DNA of 64,000 bases. Origin: Mastacembelus armatus. Lineage: Eukaryota > Chordata > Actinopteri > Synbranchiformes > Mastacembelidae. Position 1 is the stretch's first letter. Every line of letters starts with the position of its first letter. Positions 9,759-22,500 of this stretch are shown in pieces. Below the pieces are notes generated by a model. It saw only the letters and a program-made list of their open reading frames with translations, was not told the DNA's origin and made no database searches. The stretch lies in the NCBI RefSeq assembly GCF_900324485.2, contig NC_046646.1, positions 24,226,751 to 24,290,750 of the forward strand. Reading direction: 5' to 3'. The translations under genes and the position numbers were made by a program.

Positions 9759-11980
9759 TGCAGAATGACATCTGAAGACAAAGAACTGTGTTTGTCTTGT
9801 TGTATTTCTACTAGTAAACTGAATAACAAGTTAATAATAATAATAAAAGTTCATCATTGCAAAGAAGTTACACACATCCATCACCACAAACACCTTGGTT
9901 GGTTGCAGTCTTAACTGTCCATAGGTTGTCCTTTCAAGTCAGGAGCTTAGAGGTCATGTTGGTTTCCCTGTGCAGAGTTGGTCTGGTACTGGTTTCTCCT
10001 CAGTGCATTATCTTCAAACCCATTTTAAACACACAACTATGTCATCATGATCACCTGATTAGAAAAAGTGATGTCATCTCACTATCGTGGACGCTTTAAA
10101 ACGTTTATGTTATTGCATCCATTCTTGCTGTAACTTGAACTCACACATCCAGGTTTTGATTTTTACATGAAATTCAAGTGCTTTATGGTACGTAGTACCT
10201 AAGGTCAGTACCAACGCCAAGAGGAAGCAGAACTTACATCAAACAAAATAAGACAAGAATGTTCATAGTTTGGACAGAGAGGATAGATGGTTTGACAGAG
10301 GGGTCCAAGAAGCACTACGTACTCAATTGGGAAACCCTCTTAACAGAGGTGACTCAGGCACAACCTGTCTACGATCTACCAGGCTGCCCTTTCGTTTATT
10401 CCCAGGAAGTTAAGAAACTCTTCACACATTCATCAGGGAGGACAAATCTACACCCAGTTCATGGATAAAAGGGCCACAAGAGTTGACCATTAGATTCTAA
10501 CAACCTCATCTCTGCTCACTGCCAGAGTCCACCTAACCTGCCTACTGAGGGGAAGTGTGAGGTGAAACCATCCTGAAGGATAAATTTGAGAATCCACTTT
10601 GCAGAATCCACTTGGATGAGTGGTAAAACAATATTGATTCAACAAGTCCAGTTGCTCTGATTAAGCTTCTAGACTGTTTTTTATTAAAAACCCACTTGTT
10701 ACCTCTCACCGATGTCAAAAGTACCCTTTGTCATCTGTATGAAATTTACATGAGAAATGAATACGTCAGTATTTGAAGCCTTAGGAATGTGAACGGGCTA
10801 AAAAAGGAGAATCTAGTCTTTTCAGAGGGGTTCATTATATTTTCATTCTTATGATATAAATGCTTTTGATGTTTTTTCAATCTCACCGTAAAAGATCAAG
10901 CTACTACTACAAAAAAGCTCATGTCCAAATCAGAATAATGCAAGTTACTAAAAAGTAAATATGGTGTGTGTTATTGTTGTTATGGGCATATTGTTTTCAG
11001 CTGCAATACCCTGAAGTATCAGAGACAAATATGTATTCATTTGATCCCAGGATAACTCATTTGAGATAAGAGGATAAACTTTATTAATCCTCAAGGGGAA
11101 ATTCAGGTTTTTTAGACGCATGAGTTATTCAAGCTCTTGCTCATTAATGTCTTCAGTAAATATTGATATCATTAATGGTCCCTGTGGGTGTCAGAGCTCT
11201 TCGTGGAAAAGGGATGATGAGGACCTGTGAAAGTTTAACAAGCACAAAGTCTGAAATAAACAGAAAAAACTTGCAACCTAAACGTCTCTATAAAAGATTG
11301 ACTTAATAAACTTAAATACTTGTGGAAATATGTCAGCAAATGTTTCTCTGATCAAACTGCCCTTGATATTGTGTGTATGTAAAAAGTTATTTGAGCATCC
11401 AAGGGACATAGTTAGATGCAAATGTACATGGTATGCACTTCTGACCAGGCATGTCCGAGTTCCTTTGGCCTCAATCTGAAGCTCAGAGCCTCCTAACAAG
11501 ACCGAAGAAACCACCAGATACTAATGACTCAAACAACTTCTGTACTTTGTGCAAAATGTATAAATCAACCCAGAAATCTTGATATAGATCTTTAAGTACA
11601 AAACAAACATTGTCAGTAGTTGTCACTTCTGCCAACTTTTTCAGTTTTGGTGTCACTATACTTTGTTTGAAGACTTCTTTCCTCAGTTGCCAAGTTCCTT
11701 TTGCTAATTGCTTTTGTGTATATGTTGTTTTTCAGCTGTGAGGTGTCAAAGACAGAAATCCCTCCCCACTGACCAAGTCTACTGAGTTCTCATTTAGACA
11801 CATTAAATATTTAAACTACTAATCCTGCCTGGAGTAAATATCGCCATGATTAATAATTCCTTTGTGTATTTTGTCACGGAGAAGGGATGAGGTGCACCCT
11901 TGGCAAAGTTTAACAAACACAAACTAGGTTAAAGTAAATAGATAAGCTTAAGTTTTTACTGTGATTTGGTGCTGTAAAAG
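9759..11980. other. Intergenic, no gene seen
   Basis: The sequence from 9759 to about 10100 is the upstream region of the minus-strand receptor. The remainder is AT-rich with no supported exon. The small open frames here (10259-10468, 11278-11514) have no recognisable domain or splice context. Confidence 0.55.
11062..11110 (-). repeat. Interspersed repeat tail fragment
   Basis: The sequence 'aaactttattaatcctcaag' followed by 'gggaaattc' is the reverse-oriented version of the 3'-tail motif seen near 4437-4506 (gaatttcccc, then aataaag). It is a small remnant of a dispersed fish retroelement whose family I could not name. Confidence 0.4.
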
Positions 11981-12454
11981 CATGAGCGACATACATTTAT
12001 GTTGAGCGGTGACCAGTAATCTTAAGACAACTGACAATTTTTAAAAGTAAATTTTCGTAGTGGCACAGCAAAAAAACCCAACCAAACAAATTGACTAACA
12101 CTGAAGGACGGTTTGCCAATGTTTGTTGGGTAATTGTCGGTGTGATGCCATTGAGAAGGCATAAAAGTAGCTCGGCAGCCATGTACTGGGTTTTAAGGAC
12201 TCTGTAGGGGATTTAGAGCTGAATGCAGTCACAGTTTTACACCTTTATGGAACACACTGAACATGGTCTCTGGTTCCTGTAGTCCCATTACAATGCACAG
12301 ACCTGTAGGACATATTGGACATCCACAGAATTGAGGGTGTTAATCTTTGTGTAAAGTGACACCTACTCTAAAAAAAAAAAAAAAAACAGACTAGCGACCA
12401 CATGACCAGGGTAAATGGGAACTAATGAAAGAGATTACGATTGATAAGCTGGTA

Positions 12455-12472
12455 ATCACATGGCCATGTGAT
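12455..12472. promoter_or_regulatory. Second copy of the 18-bp palindrome
   Basis: Identical to the palindrome at 546-563 and at the same position relative to the receptor, about 264 bp before the start codon at 12736. Identity may simply reflect the recent duplication. Confidence 0.4.
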
Positions 12473-12735
12473 GGTGTCATGTGAAATGATTGTGAAGATA
12501 AAACTCATATACAGTCTGTGAGTGCAGACAGTGCTGCAGACTTGCTGTGCTCACATGGATACATGCACGTCCACTAACCTGCGACTTCTTGGCCCTGGGA
12601 AAATCTATGACCATGATTTTGGGTTTTATATATGAACCAGTGAGAGGCATCTCTGGTAATGGTGGATCTTCATTGATGCAGTCAGGAAGAAATTACTTGT
12701 GTGTTAGTGTTTTATGTTTTAATTGTATCTCTAAA

Positions 12736-13701
12736 ATGTCGTTTGCAGCTCAGACTAATGTCACTTCTGAACTGCAGTATCAGGGGTTAATGGAAAGATT
12801 GATGTTTTCTACCCTAACTACGCTGCCATGCTGTGTGTTTCTCTGCATTAATGGGACCATGTTGTTCACCCTGAGGAGCAGACCAGTGTTTTGTGAGACT
12901 TCCCGTTATGTTTTACTGTATAACCTGCTTTTTGCAGACACTGTTCAGATGGCACTGAGTCAAATACTCTACCTAATCGCAGCAGTTAGAATAACACTGA
13001 CTTATCCTGTTTGTGGTGTTTTCGCCATGATTGGTGATCTCACCAGCATCATCTCTCCCCTCACACTAGTGGTGATGTCTTTGGAGAGATATGTAGCTGT
13101 GTGCTACCCACTGAGACACGCTACCATCATCACCATCAGAAACACAGGGCTGGCCATCTGTGTGGTCTGGATCTTCAGTTCACTAAATGTCCTTGTTCGA
13201 ATTGTTTTGCTGTTAAATTTTCCATTTGAAAACCTGCAGAGCCTGCAGATGAATGATTTCTGCTCTAATCTTGCTATGTTTCTTGGATCTATGTCTGATC
13301 TTTATGACAAAGCCTACACTTGCTTTCTCTTTCTATCAGCTACTGTAGCAATCACCTCCTCCTACTTTGGTGTGATGGTAGCAGCCAGGTCAGCCTCCAC
13401 AGACAAAGCTTCAGCCCGTAAGGCTTGTAACACACTGCTGCTGCACCTGGTGCAGCTGGGCCTCAGTCTCATCTCAACTATATACAGCCCAATCCTGATA
13501 GGTCTTTCAAGAATTGTAACAAGGATAGTATTTGTGCGTGTCCTGAGTGTTTTTTACGTGTGTTTTTTCATCTTCCCCAGATGTCTAAGTTCTTTAATTT
13601 ATGGTATCCGAGACCAGACCATCAGACCCATCCTCATGTATTATCTGTGCTGTGGACTGAAACTTTCAGTCGTCTCAGTCAAGATTAAGGTCTCACACTA
13701 G
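12736..13701 (+). CDS. Odorant receptor 131-2-like, intact
   Basis: A 321-residue single-exon odorant receptor, the intact partner of the split gene at 820-3673. I start it at the ATG at 12736 (protein MSFAAQTNVTSEL), which aligns with the start of the left copy and the third plus-strand receptor. The longer open frame from 12547 is upstream leader whose frame is not conserved. Visible landmarks are the NVT glycosylation site, RPVFCETSRYVLLYNL, LERYVAVCYPLRH after TM3, the loop cysteine in MNDFCSN, ARSASTDKASARKA, PRCLSSLIYGIRD and QTIRPILMYYL before the stop. The family acts as G-protein-coupled receptors in olfactory neurons; the ligand is unknown. Confidence 0.95.
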   Translation: MSFAAQTNVTSELQYQGLMERLMFSTLTTLPCCVFLCINGTMLFTLRSRPVFCETSRYVLLYNLLFADTVQMALSQILYLIAAVRITLTYPVCGVFAMIGDLTSIISPLTLVVMSLERYVAVCYPLRHATIITIRNTGLAICVVWIFSSLNVLVRIVLLLNFPFENLQSLQMNDFCSNLAMFLGSMSDLYDKAYTCFLFLSATVAITSSYFGVMVAARSASTDKASARKACNTLLLHLVQLGLSLISTIYSPILIGLSRIVTRIVFVRVLSVFYVCFFIFPRCLSSLIYGIRDQTIRPILMYYLCCGLKLSVVSVKIKVSH

Positions 13702-16062
13702 GCTTCATGCAGATCCTTAATTTTGTAAGAAGCCAGTTTAAAACTCCTAATGAAGTTTCCTAAAGGTGACTAACTTGTTTTTGAGAACAACAATGTTCAT
13801 CTCAAATTTTTCCAATAACATGAAGTCTACTGACAGAAAGCAGTCAGCAAAGATGATAGTCACAATGATATGAAAATGATTACATGATTAGTTTGAGGTG
13901 ATTTCATTTAACTTTAGGTTTTTTGTTAAAATGCATTTTATTGTTCTGAGGAAAACGTTCCAGAGCTTTAAAAGTTTAAATGAATATCCAGAGTGAGTAT
14001 GTGTAGTAGTTTGTTTGGCTTTAGTTAAAGTTATTTTTTTGTGTAATAATGTTCGTCTTCAGAAATATACGAAACATTGCATTATTCATGATTCTTAAAG
14101 AGAGTGGTTCATCTAATGACTATGTTCTGTTTCCTCTATACATTTGACATTGGAATTTTTACTGTAAATGCAATTTTTATCTGTCAAAGCAGTTAGTTTT
14201 GACTTTCTGTTACACCCTCTGTGTAGGAAGGAGCGGTACCGCAGGTTTTTCATTCCCACCACTGTTAGGTTATACAACCAATCAATCTAACAAAATCAAC
14301 TGTGCACATAGAGGTTTTCATATTAGCTTATTTTGTGTAGTTTATTTTATTTTAGACATATATAGCATTTTATTTGTAAATATTTTGTAAATTTGTAAAA
14401 TGTTAAATATCTGCACACATCTTATCTTATCTTTAGAGTTGAGGCATAGTGAGCCAGGAATCTCTAACTGTATTACGGTGTTGCATGTATCAGATCGAAT
14501 TAAAGAGTCATTAAGTTTGCATACTGTGTTGTGGTACCATGTATAATTATGAGCTACCTCATGGTTCATGGTAAATCCACTGCTATGACAAAAGTCCAGA
14601 ACTTTTCTCAAAAATTGTTTCTGTTGCCATGTGACTCTGCACCCTCAACACAGCGGTTTGGTGCAACACCCACATTTCTACATCACACCGTACTAGTCCA
14701 TCTGTCAATCTCCCACATTCCTGAACAATGCGGCAAGATATTTGAACTCCTTTGCTTGAGGCAACAACTAGTTCCTTGTGTGAATGTTACGCACTTTACT
14801 CCGAGAAGAAACCTGTTCATAAGCCAGCAGATACATATAGACTCGCTGGGCAAAGTATTTCAAAGAAACGAGTTGGTCCACAACTAGGAGGAATCCACCT
14901 AATTCTAACTGCAGCTGATACTTGACTGTGTGGCATAAGCATTCTTGCACACACTGTCCAATTGCCTTTTGTAAATATGGGTCCCACCACCCTGTTCTGC
15001 CTTTCCACATGTAGTGTCCCTGTCCTTCATGTGACATTGCAGCGACCTGTCACAAAAGACAGTCACCAAGGTCAGAGTGTAGCAGTAGACTGAGGCCAGC
15101 CATAGCTCACAGTAGGCCTTAGATACTTTCCTTTCTACACTGAGAACTTAAGATGTACAATCTTTTAAGTTATCTCGGTTTATTACTATTTTATTTTTCA
15201 TTGTTTTTTAAAATTTGCTTTTATTGTTATAATTGCTTTATCTGTACTTAAAGGTTGTGTGTATACAGGGGGAGTACACACTGTGATTTCCACGGATGAA
15301 ATAAACCTGACTCTTGACCACTTCAGATAAACATCTGTGTTCAAAAGCCATTCAGAAGGGAAATATGGCAATAGACTGTGATAGCAGCAGGTTTTAAGAG
15401 TGCACTCTTTTTTCTCTTACACAGTTCTATTTTGAGTCATGATCATCCTGTGGCTTTGGAGAAGACTAAATTTGCCTGATGCTCGGTTTGATCTAACACT
15501 GTGGTCCAGACTTCAAACCGTCAACAGCCTTGCATGTTTTTTCGTACTGACACTGATGTTCTCTAGAAGATGCAGCCATACTGTCTGTGACGGCATTCTG
15601 ACTTTTCCTTTAGTGCCACTTGGACATTTCTTGGTTTTAGTGCACATCCATTGAATGGATTGCAATGACACAGTTAAGCAGGTTAGACGTGCTTTTTGAT
15701 TATGTCCACTTGGGAGGACAATTTGACATGGACCAGCATGTTATGTTGATTCAGGTAATAAGGGAAAAGAGATTACATCAGTCAGCAAATTATTTGGTAA
15801 CCGTGTTGATGTCATGATCATGTGAACAGGTTGCAAGGGCAGAGCTCATAATTAATATGTAAGGGCAGACAAATTGGTAGACCAGCTCTGGCTTCATGGA
15901 GATGAGCACAGGGTCTAACCTGCTGACTCTCTGCACAGGGAAAACATATGTGGATGGTTTTGACTTTTTCTTGAACCTTTGTTAGATCCAGACTGCTTGA
16001 GGAATATGAAATGAGTAAGATCCACTGTCCTTTTGCTTCACAGCTTTCCTCCTTTTTCTGCA
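13702..16062. other. Intergenic between receptors, plus upstream leader
   Basis: No coding exon is supported. The last part (about 15800-16062) resembles the upstream leaders of the duplicated receptors: TCATGTGAA, CTCATA, then GCAGACA in the same order. A polypyrimidine-rich stretch ending in CAG at 16040-16042 may be a splice acceptor for a 5' UTR exon. Confidence 0.5.
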
Positions 16063-17007
16063 ATGTCATATGCAATTCAAACTAACCTCACTGTTGATCA
16101 GCAATATCAGGGGTTACTGGAAAGAGCCATGATTTCCACTGTGACCACACTATCATGCTGTGTGTTCCTCTGCATTAATGGGACCATGTTGTTCACCCTG
16201 AGGAGCAAATTAGTCTTTTGTGAGACTTCCCGTTACATTTTGCTGTGTAACCTGCTTTTTGCAGACACTGTACAGCTTGTCCAAAGTCAGGTCCTGTACC
16301 TACTGGCTGCTTATCACATTAAATTAACATATCTTGTGTGTGGTGTTCTTATCATGCTCGCCACTCTCACTAATGTGATATCTCCCCTCACACTGGTGGT
16401 GATGTCTTTGGAGAGATATGTAGCTGTGTGCTACCCACTGAGACACGCTACCATCATCACCATCAGAAACACAGGGCTGGCCATCTGTGTGGTCTGGACC
16501 TTCAGTTCACTAAATGTCCTTGTTCGAATTGTTTTGCTGTTATTTTTTTTATTTGAAAACCTGCAGAGCCTGCAGATGAATGATTTCTGCTCTAATCTTG
16601 CTCTCCTTCTTGGATCTTTGTCTGATCTTTATGACAAAGCCTACACTTGCTTTCTCTTCATATCAGCTACTGTAGCAATCACCTCCTCCTACATTGGTGT
16701 GTTGGTAGCAGCCAGGTCAGCCTCCACAGACAAAGCTTCAGCCCGTAAGACTCGTAGCACACTGCTGCTGCACCTGGTGCAGCTGGGTCTCAGTCTTTCC
16801 TCAGCGTTATTCAACCCAATCCTTATAAGTCTTTCAAGAATTGTAACAAGGATAGTATTTATGCGCATATATAATGTATTTTATGTGTGTGTTATCATGT
16901 TCCCCAGGTGTTTGAGCTCCCTTATTTATGGGCTCAGGGACCAGACCATCAGACCTGTCCTTATGTATCATATGTGCTGTGGACTGAAACTTTTAAGGAG
17001 AAGCTGA
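16063..17007 (+). CDS. Odorant receptor 131-2-like, intact
   Basis: A 314-residue single-exon receptor of the same group. I chose the ATG at 16063 (MSYAIQTNLTVDQQYQGLL), which aligns with the paralogues, over the in-frame ATG at 16033. It has an NLT glycosylation site, KLVFCETSRYILLCNL, LERYVAVCYPLRH, ARSASTDKASARK and RCLSSLIYGLRDQTIRPV. The central third (about 16380-16600) is almost identical in DNA to the gene at 12736, whereas TM1-TM2 and TM6-TM7 differ more, which suggests gene conversion or selection on that segment. No lesions are seen. Confidence 0.95.
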   Translation: MSYAIQTNLTVDQQYQGLLERAMISTVTTLSCCVFLCINGTMLFTLRSKLVFCETSRYILLCNLLFADTVQLVQSQVLYLLAAYHIKLTYLVCGVLIMLATLTNVISPLTLVVMSLERYVAVCYPLRHATIITIRNTGLAICVVWTFSSLNVLVRIVLLLFFLFENLQSLQMNDFCSNLALLLGSLSDLYDKAYTCFLFISATVAITSSYIGVLVAARSASTDKASARKTRSTLLLHLVQLGLSLSSALFNPILISLSRIVTRIVFMRIYNVFYVCVIMFPRCLSSLIYGLRDQTIRPVLMYHMCCGLKLLRRS

Positions 17008-17889
17008 AATGTAAAGTTTGTTTGTTTAAAGTTTTAAGAAACAGACAACACGGTTTTGTTTACTTAAATTTAACTTAAATCCAGTTTAAAATTTTTTATT
17101 GCTTATCTTTGCCTATATCATAATCTAATAATAAGTCATAATTTGTAACATGCATTATATGACCGAACTGAAAAGTAAGACATAGGGGGACTTACCACAA
17201 ATGTCCCCGGATGGAGACTCTGATGGCACACTGAGAAAGTTGTGGTTTGTGGTCAGTAAGTTAATTAACTTTTTTGAAAATAATGTTCTGCTGTAGTTTA
17301 GTCAGTATTTCTTGAAATCTACTCATTTTGAATACTGTCAAAATACATTTTCAGCCAACAGGTCATGAAAGGATTTGAATGTTTGTGTCATTTCACTGTA
17401 AATTTTATCCTAAAATGTGCGTTATGAGGTAAATTCAAAGGTAAATTACCACATGGCCAGCATCCAAAACATACCTTTAACCATCCTCACCCATTTCCAA
17501 TTGTTACTGCTGTTTTTACCTCTGATGTTTCTGCATCATACATTTTTCAATGAGATTATAAACTGTGCAGCTTTGGTTTACTAGCAATGTCAGTGGGCCT
17601 TTTCCTTTTCCTTTTGAATTACCAAGTACACACTTGTTTTGTGTTTAAAGCACATTTAAAAATAAGGATGTGCAATATGTAATCCCAGCAGATTTCTTTT
17701 GCTAACATACTGTAGTTACTATGTGAAGCATTCATAGTTGTACAACCTGAACATTAGGCCTATACTTCATTCATTTTTGATAATAAACAGAATAATTTTT
17801 ATGTCACTTTATTATTGAATTATTTAGATAAATGGGCTGGAAATATGTATGCATACTGAGAATAAATAAATAAAATAAAACTATTTAAA
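17008..17889. other. Intergenic between receptor cluster and NUP98
   Basis: AT-rich sequence with no exon that I can support. It marks the change from the receptor cluster to a CpG-containing housekeeping promoter. Confidence 0.55.
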
Positions 17890-18102
17890 ACAACATAATT
17901 CACGTTCATATGTCACGACGTATGAAAGTGCGTCATGACGCCTTGGGTCGACAGTTTTCCCTCCTCGCTGACAAAGCTAACAGGCTCTGCCGATGTTTGG
18001 CTAAATCACTTTTATCTTTGAACATTTTGGACTTTGGAGCTTTAACAGCGCAGAAGTATCGACGATAAACACACCGAACACCCATAACATCGTTTACAAA
18101 GG
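17890..18102 (+). promoter_or_regulatory. NUP98 promoter and likely noncoding first exon
   Basis: Base composition shifts to CpG-containing sequence here. A 12-bp palindrome GCGTCATGACGC (17930-17941), resembling an ATF/CRE-type site, precedes a likely transcribed stretch. That stretch ends at 18102 in a good donor (CAAAG followed by GTAAATATG). The next exon begins at 19511 after CCCTGTACAG and contains the NUP98 start codon. The transcription start itself cannot be read from sequence. Confidence 0.6.
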
Positions 18103-19510
18103 TAAATATGTCCTAAAATAACTGGTTAGACTTCGTCTTGCTGTTGTTTTGCTAACGTTTACGCAGCGAAGCTAAGTGTTAGCGGTAGCTGGCTACCGTT
18201 AGCTTGACGCAAGTAACTTGTTAAACTACCAACTGCTGGTAACTTTTCTAATGTCACTTCGTGTTAATATTGATTTAAAACCTCACACTCTCCGTTAGAA
18301 ATCAATAGTTTGCCTGCTCTTAGTGTGGTTTATGTGGCGAGTCCACAGTGCTAGCATGCTGTTAGCTCTAGCGGACATTATGCTATGGCCATGACAGCGT
18401 TAGCGGCGCTGATTATCGGTTTGGAACTGGTCTCAACGGGCTGGGACTCGTCCAGGGACGGACTTGGTTTCCAACTGGTTTAACCCTACCCAAGGACACG
18501 GACAGACGTTCGCGCTGTAGTTTGGAGCCACTGTGATAACTAATGGCCCAGCTCAGTTAGCTGCACGTGGACTGAGGCTCGTCTCATCTTCTGCACTCAT
18601 GTAACTTCGAGCCTGCAGGGTTCGGGCCCCAGGACCCTTTTGGAAAGTAGAGCTGGAGTTTCTTTGGCCAAATTTTCACCCGATTCAGAAACAATAACTA
18701 ACGTCACCACCGCTCAGGGCGCATTCAGGCAAATGTTGGCCCGCAGGCATTGATGGAAAGTGCGTTCATTTAGTTATTGTACTCACACCGCACTTTACTT
18801 GTGTGTTTACATTTCGTTCAAAGTTACATTTTTTTAACGTGTCTAGTTACTAATCTTTTGTGTGGCACTGAATCTGATATGACAGGAAGCTTTAGACAGC
18901 TTCAGTTTCAAATACCAATGTTCATTTTAGAAGAAGTTTTTGTTTCAAGGTTCAGTGTTCTTTATTCTCATTGTACAGACATACAACGAAATTTAATTAT
19001 ACCAACCTCAATAATATGAAGAGAAAAAGAAAAATATCTTTAAATGTAGCAGTATTATTAAAAGTTGATATGTTAAAAGTATTACACACAAGGGTCAAGC
19101 TTAAATGTAATTCTCTGAAATTAATCACCAAGTAACTTATTCCCTTGACTTGTTTATCAATACAGAATAACAGATATTTGGTGGTTTCAGCTTTTCAAAT
19201 GTGAGTTTGTCATGTAACACTAAAGTGAAAAAACTTGCAGTTCAGTGTGAGCTGAGGAACATTACATGTGTAGATTGAACCATAAAGTTTTTTTAGATTT
19301 TTTTTTCTGTAAGTGTGAGATTCATAAACCAAACTACTCCTGCCCTACAGTGTTTCTCACCTGTGGTGTTGAAGGTAACCATTGGCTAAATTTAACCCAT
19401 TCTTCCCTTTTATACTTTGTCACAGCTTTTGAATACTACTGCTGCAGAAATGCAATTGTTAAAGTTATACTATGGTTTACAATGTGGATGTTCCTTGTCT
19501 CCCTGTACAG
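18103..19510 (+). other. NUP98 first intron, no other gene seen
   Basis: The first 350 bp carry repeated GTTAGC/GCTAAC hexamers (18151, 18178, 18198, 18361, 18399). The rest is AT-rich. The small open frames at 18777-19019 and 19266-19532 have no recognisable domain. Confidence 0.55.
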
Positions 19511-19541
19511 AAGACTTATGCTGTCCTGCTAGCAGGGCAAA

Positions 19542-22500
19542 ATGTTCAACAAGTCATTTGGTACTCCCTTCGGCGGGGGGACTGGGGGGTTTGGCACCTC
19601 ATCGACCTTTGGACAGCAAAGTAAGTTGTTTTATTTCTTTATTGAACTGTAGGGTTTTTACATGGGTTGATTCTTAGAGACGAGCATAGAAACAACAGTT
19701 TTTGCAGTTAATACTCAATTGATGTGTAGACACAGGTTTTGGGACGACAGGAGGCTTTGGGACATCTGCTTTCGGGACGACTGGCAACACTGGAGGGCTG
19801 TTTGGTTCCACACAGAATAAACCTGGTTCGTGAGCTTGTGTCGTTCACTCCTGTTAGAAAAATGCAAGATGATGTGTGAATTGTTTGATTGTTCAGTGTG
19901 TTTGTGCCAACATCTCTGTGAATCTTTGAAAACATGTCTTTTTCTATATTGTCATCTATGGTTTATGTCTTTTAATTTATTTTATACACAAGTAATATTC
20001 AATAACTGAAATGCAAAAAAAAAAACAAGCAGCATTAAAAATAAATTCCTGTTGCTGCTTCCTTCAGGCGGCCTGTTTGGATCCAGCACATTCAGCCAGC
20101 CGGCAACTTCCTCCACCAGCACCGGATTCGGTTTTGGTGCAGCGAGCGGCACGTCCACAAGCTTGTTTGGTAACAGTGGCACAGGAACAAGCAGTGGACT
20201 CTTCTCCCAGCAGAACAATGCCTTTGGTGCAAATAAACCCACATCTTTTGGAAGTGAGAACCCTCTTTATTTGACTGTTTTGGTGTGGAAATACACCTAT
20301 TTATTGATGTGAAAACGTCTTCTATCATTAGGAGTCAGATTAGTCACGATTTGTTTGTTACGAGTCCTGTTGTCTCCTTCAGGCTTTGGGACGAGCACCA
20401 GCAGTGGCGGACTGTTCGGTGCCACCAACACCACCTCCAACCCGTTTGGTGGAGCAAGCTCCTTATTTGGAGGCTCAGGGTTCTCCGCTGCTCCGCAGCC
20501 CGGAACAACTGTGAAGTTCAACGTAAGTACAGGAGTTTGAGCCAGTATGGGAAGATACAGTTGGATGTAAATAAAACTAATTTCCTGATACTAAAAATTG
20601 TTTGATTTCTACTGTACTAGCTACAGTACAAGCATTAGTAAACACACTGTACATTTTATAGTGTGGTTGTGTACTTTAAACAATCAAAAAAACAGAACTG
20701 GTGCACTGCAGTGCAAAGAGCAAAATAAGTACTTAATGTTTGTACGATGCTTTTCTATTTTCCCCTTCAGCCGCCCACAGGAAGTGACACAATGGTGAAA
20801 GCTGGTGTGACCACAAGCATCAACACCAAGCACCAGTGCATCACAGCCATGAAGGAGTACGAGAACAAGTCACTTGAGGTCCGTTTGTAGATGGGCACAG
20901 ACTTTACTTGATCTGCCTGCTCTTGTCTGAATCTTATTAGCTCTAGAAACACCAACATGAATCAGCAACACATCCTGAGAAAACCCAGTTACCAGGACAT
21001 CAGCAGGCAGACATCCAGGCCCTTTAAGTTTTATTTTAGATTTGTCACTGTCGTTCAGTTGTTGCTTTCCTCGTGTTTTTCCATGCAGGAGTTGAGGCTG
21101 GAGGATTACCAGGCCGGTAGGAAAGGCCCTACCAACCCAATGACTGCAGGCACCGGCAGCCTGTTTGGTTCAGCCACAGCCACATCCAGCACCACCACCG
21201 GCCTTTTCGGCTCCTCAGCCCCCAACACCAGCTTCTCCTTTGGACAGAACAAGAGCACTTTTGGAGCATGTAAGTGGTGCTGGCAACAGAAGCAGTTCAG
21301 TATCTTAGCTAAGTGTTATTCCTATTTAAGTGATGTGCTGTTGTCTCTCTACCAGCTACCGGTGGTTTTGGTACAACCACCGGGGGACTATTTAGTCAGC
21401 AGACCCAGCAACAAGGCAGCAGTCTGTTCAAGCCGTTTGGTCAGCCCACCACCGCACAGAGCACCGGCTTCTCCTTTGGGAACACCAACACCAGCAGCAT
21501 GGTGACAGTCATTCACTTTTTCCAGCTTTGTTCACTCACACTTTGCTGGTTTCGGTTTCTCCATGGCTTGGAAAACATGTAATATACATGTGATGAGTTC
21601 AAGGCCAAACATTACTTTAATACAATTTAGATTTTTTTTTTTTTTTTTAATCTAAAAATCTTCAGCATCAGACATTTTTTTGTTTATCCTTCTGTGTGGT
21701 TTGAAACAAAGATCAGTCACAACTAGATGATAGTAAATCCTGTTCCCCTCTCCTGTTCCTCAGGGTTTGTTCGGGAACACGGCAGCGTCTCAGTCTGGTG
21801 GGTTGTTTGGCACAGCCCAGCCCAGCACCGCCACGGCTTTTGGGACGGGTACTGGACTGTTTGGACAAACCAACACTGGATTTGGAAACGTTGGAACACA
21901 GGTACAAATAAAATGGAGGGTTTGAGGTTGGAGTAATTTAGTCCATTTATCAGTTAGAGGCAAAATGGACTTGAGTATCAGAATGGAGCGTGAGCTCAGT
22001 ACTGACCCGTGGAGGATTAAATTGAATGCTTATTATTTTGGTTGTAATCAGTTGTGTTTTTAAACTGGGAACAATATTGTCTTTAATTCAAACAGGCAAG
22101 TTTATTTGGTAGTAAGACGACTGGGTTTGGCACCACCACCACCAGCGCCCCGTCTTTCGGCACCGGCACCGGGCTGTTTGGCAACAAGCCTGCCCTCACA
22201 CTGGGAACTGGAACCAACACCTCCACTTTTGGTAAGCCTGCCAGTGTTCAAAGTGGAGCTGTGTCATATGCAGATCTGTACCACAGCAAAGTGAAATAGC
22301 TGTGGCTGTTGAGCAGGTTGGAATGAGTGCACAGGCTGTTGCATAAGGCTTTACCACTGAACTAATAAATGTTTTTCTTTTTTCACTTGCTGCAGGTTTT
22401 GGTGCAAACCCTCCTGGTGGAACTCTGTTTGGGAACAAGCCGACCACTGGAGGTCTGGGGACCGGACTGGGAACCAGCTTTGGAACAGGTGACAGAATAA

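Larger units (their letters stand above)
11981..14844 (+). repeat. Right copy of the receptor tandem duplication
   Basis: This block corresponds to 91-4853 without the L2 LINE. It includes the palindrome, the upstream leader, the intact receptor and its 3' flank. Small indels distinguish the copies, for example a 7-bp difference before the receptor ATG and a different stretch around 14417-14500. The copies share the same orientation and are separated by about 7 kb that carries two minus-strand receptors. Confidence 0.85.
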
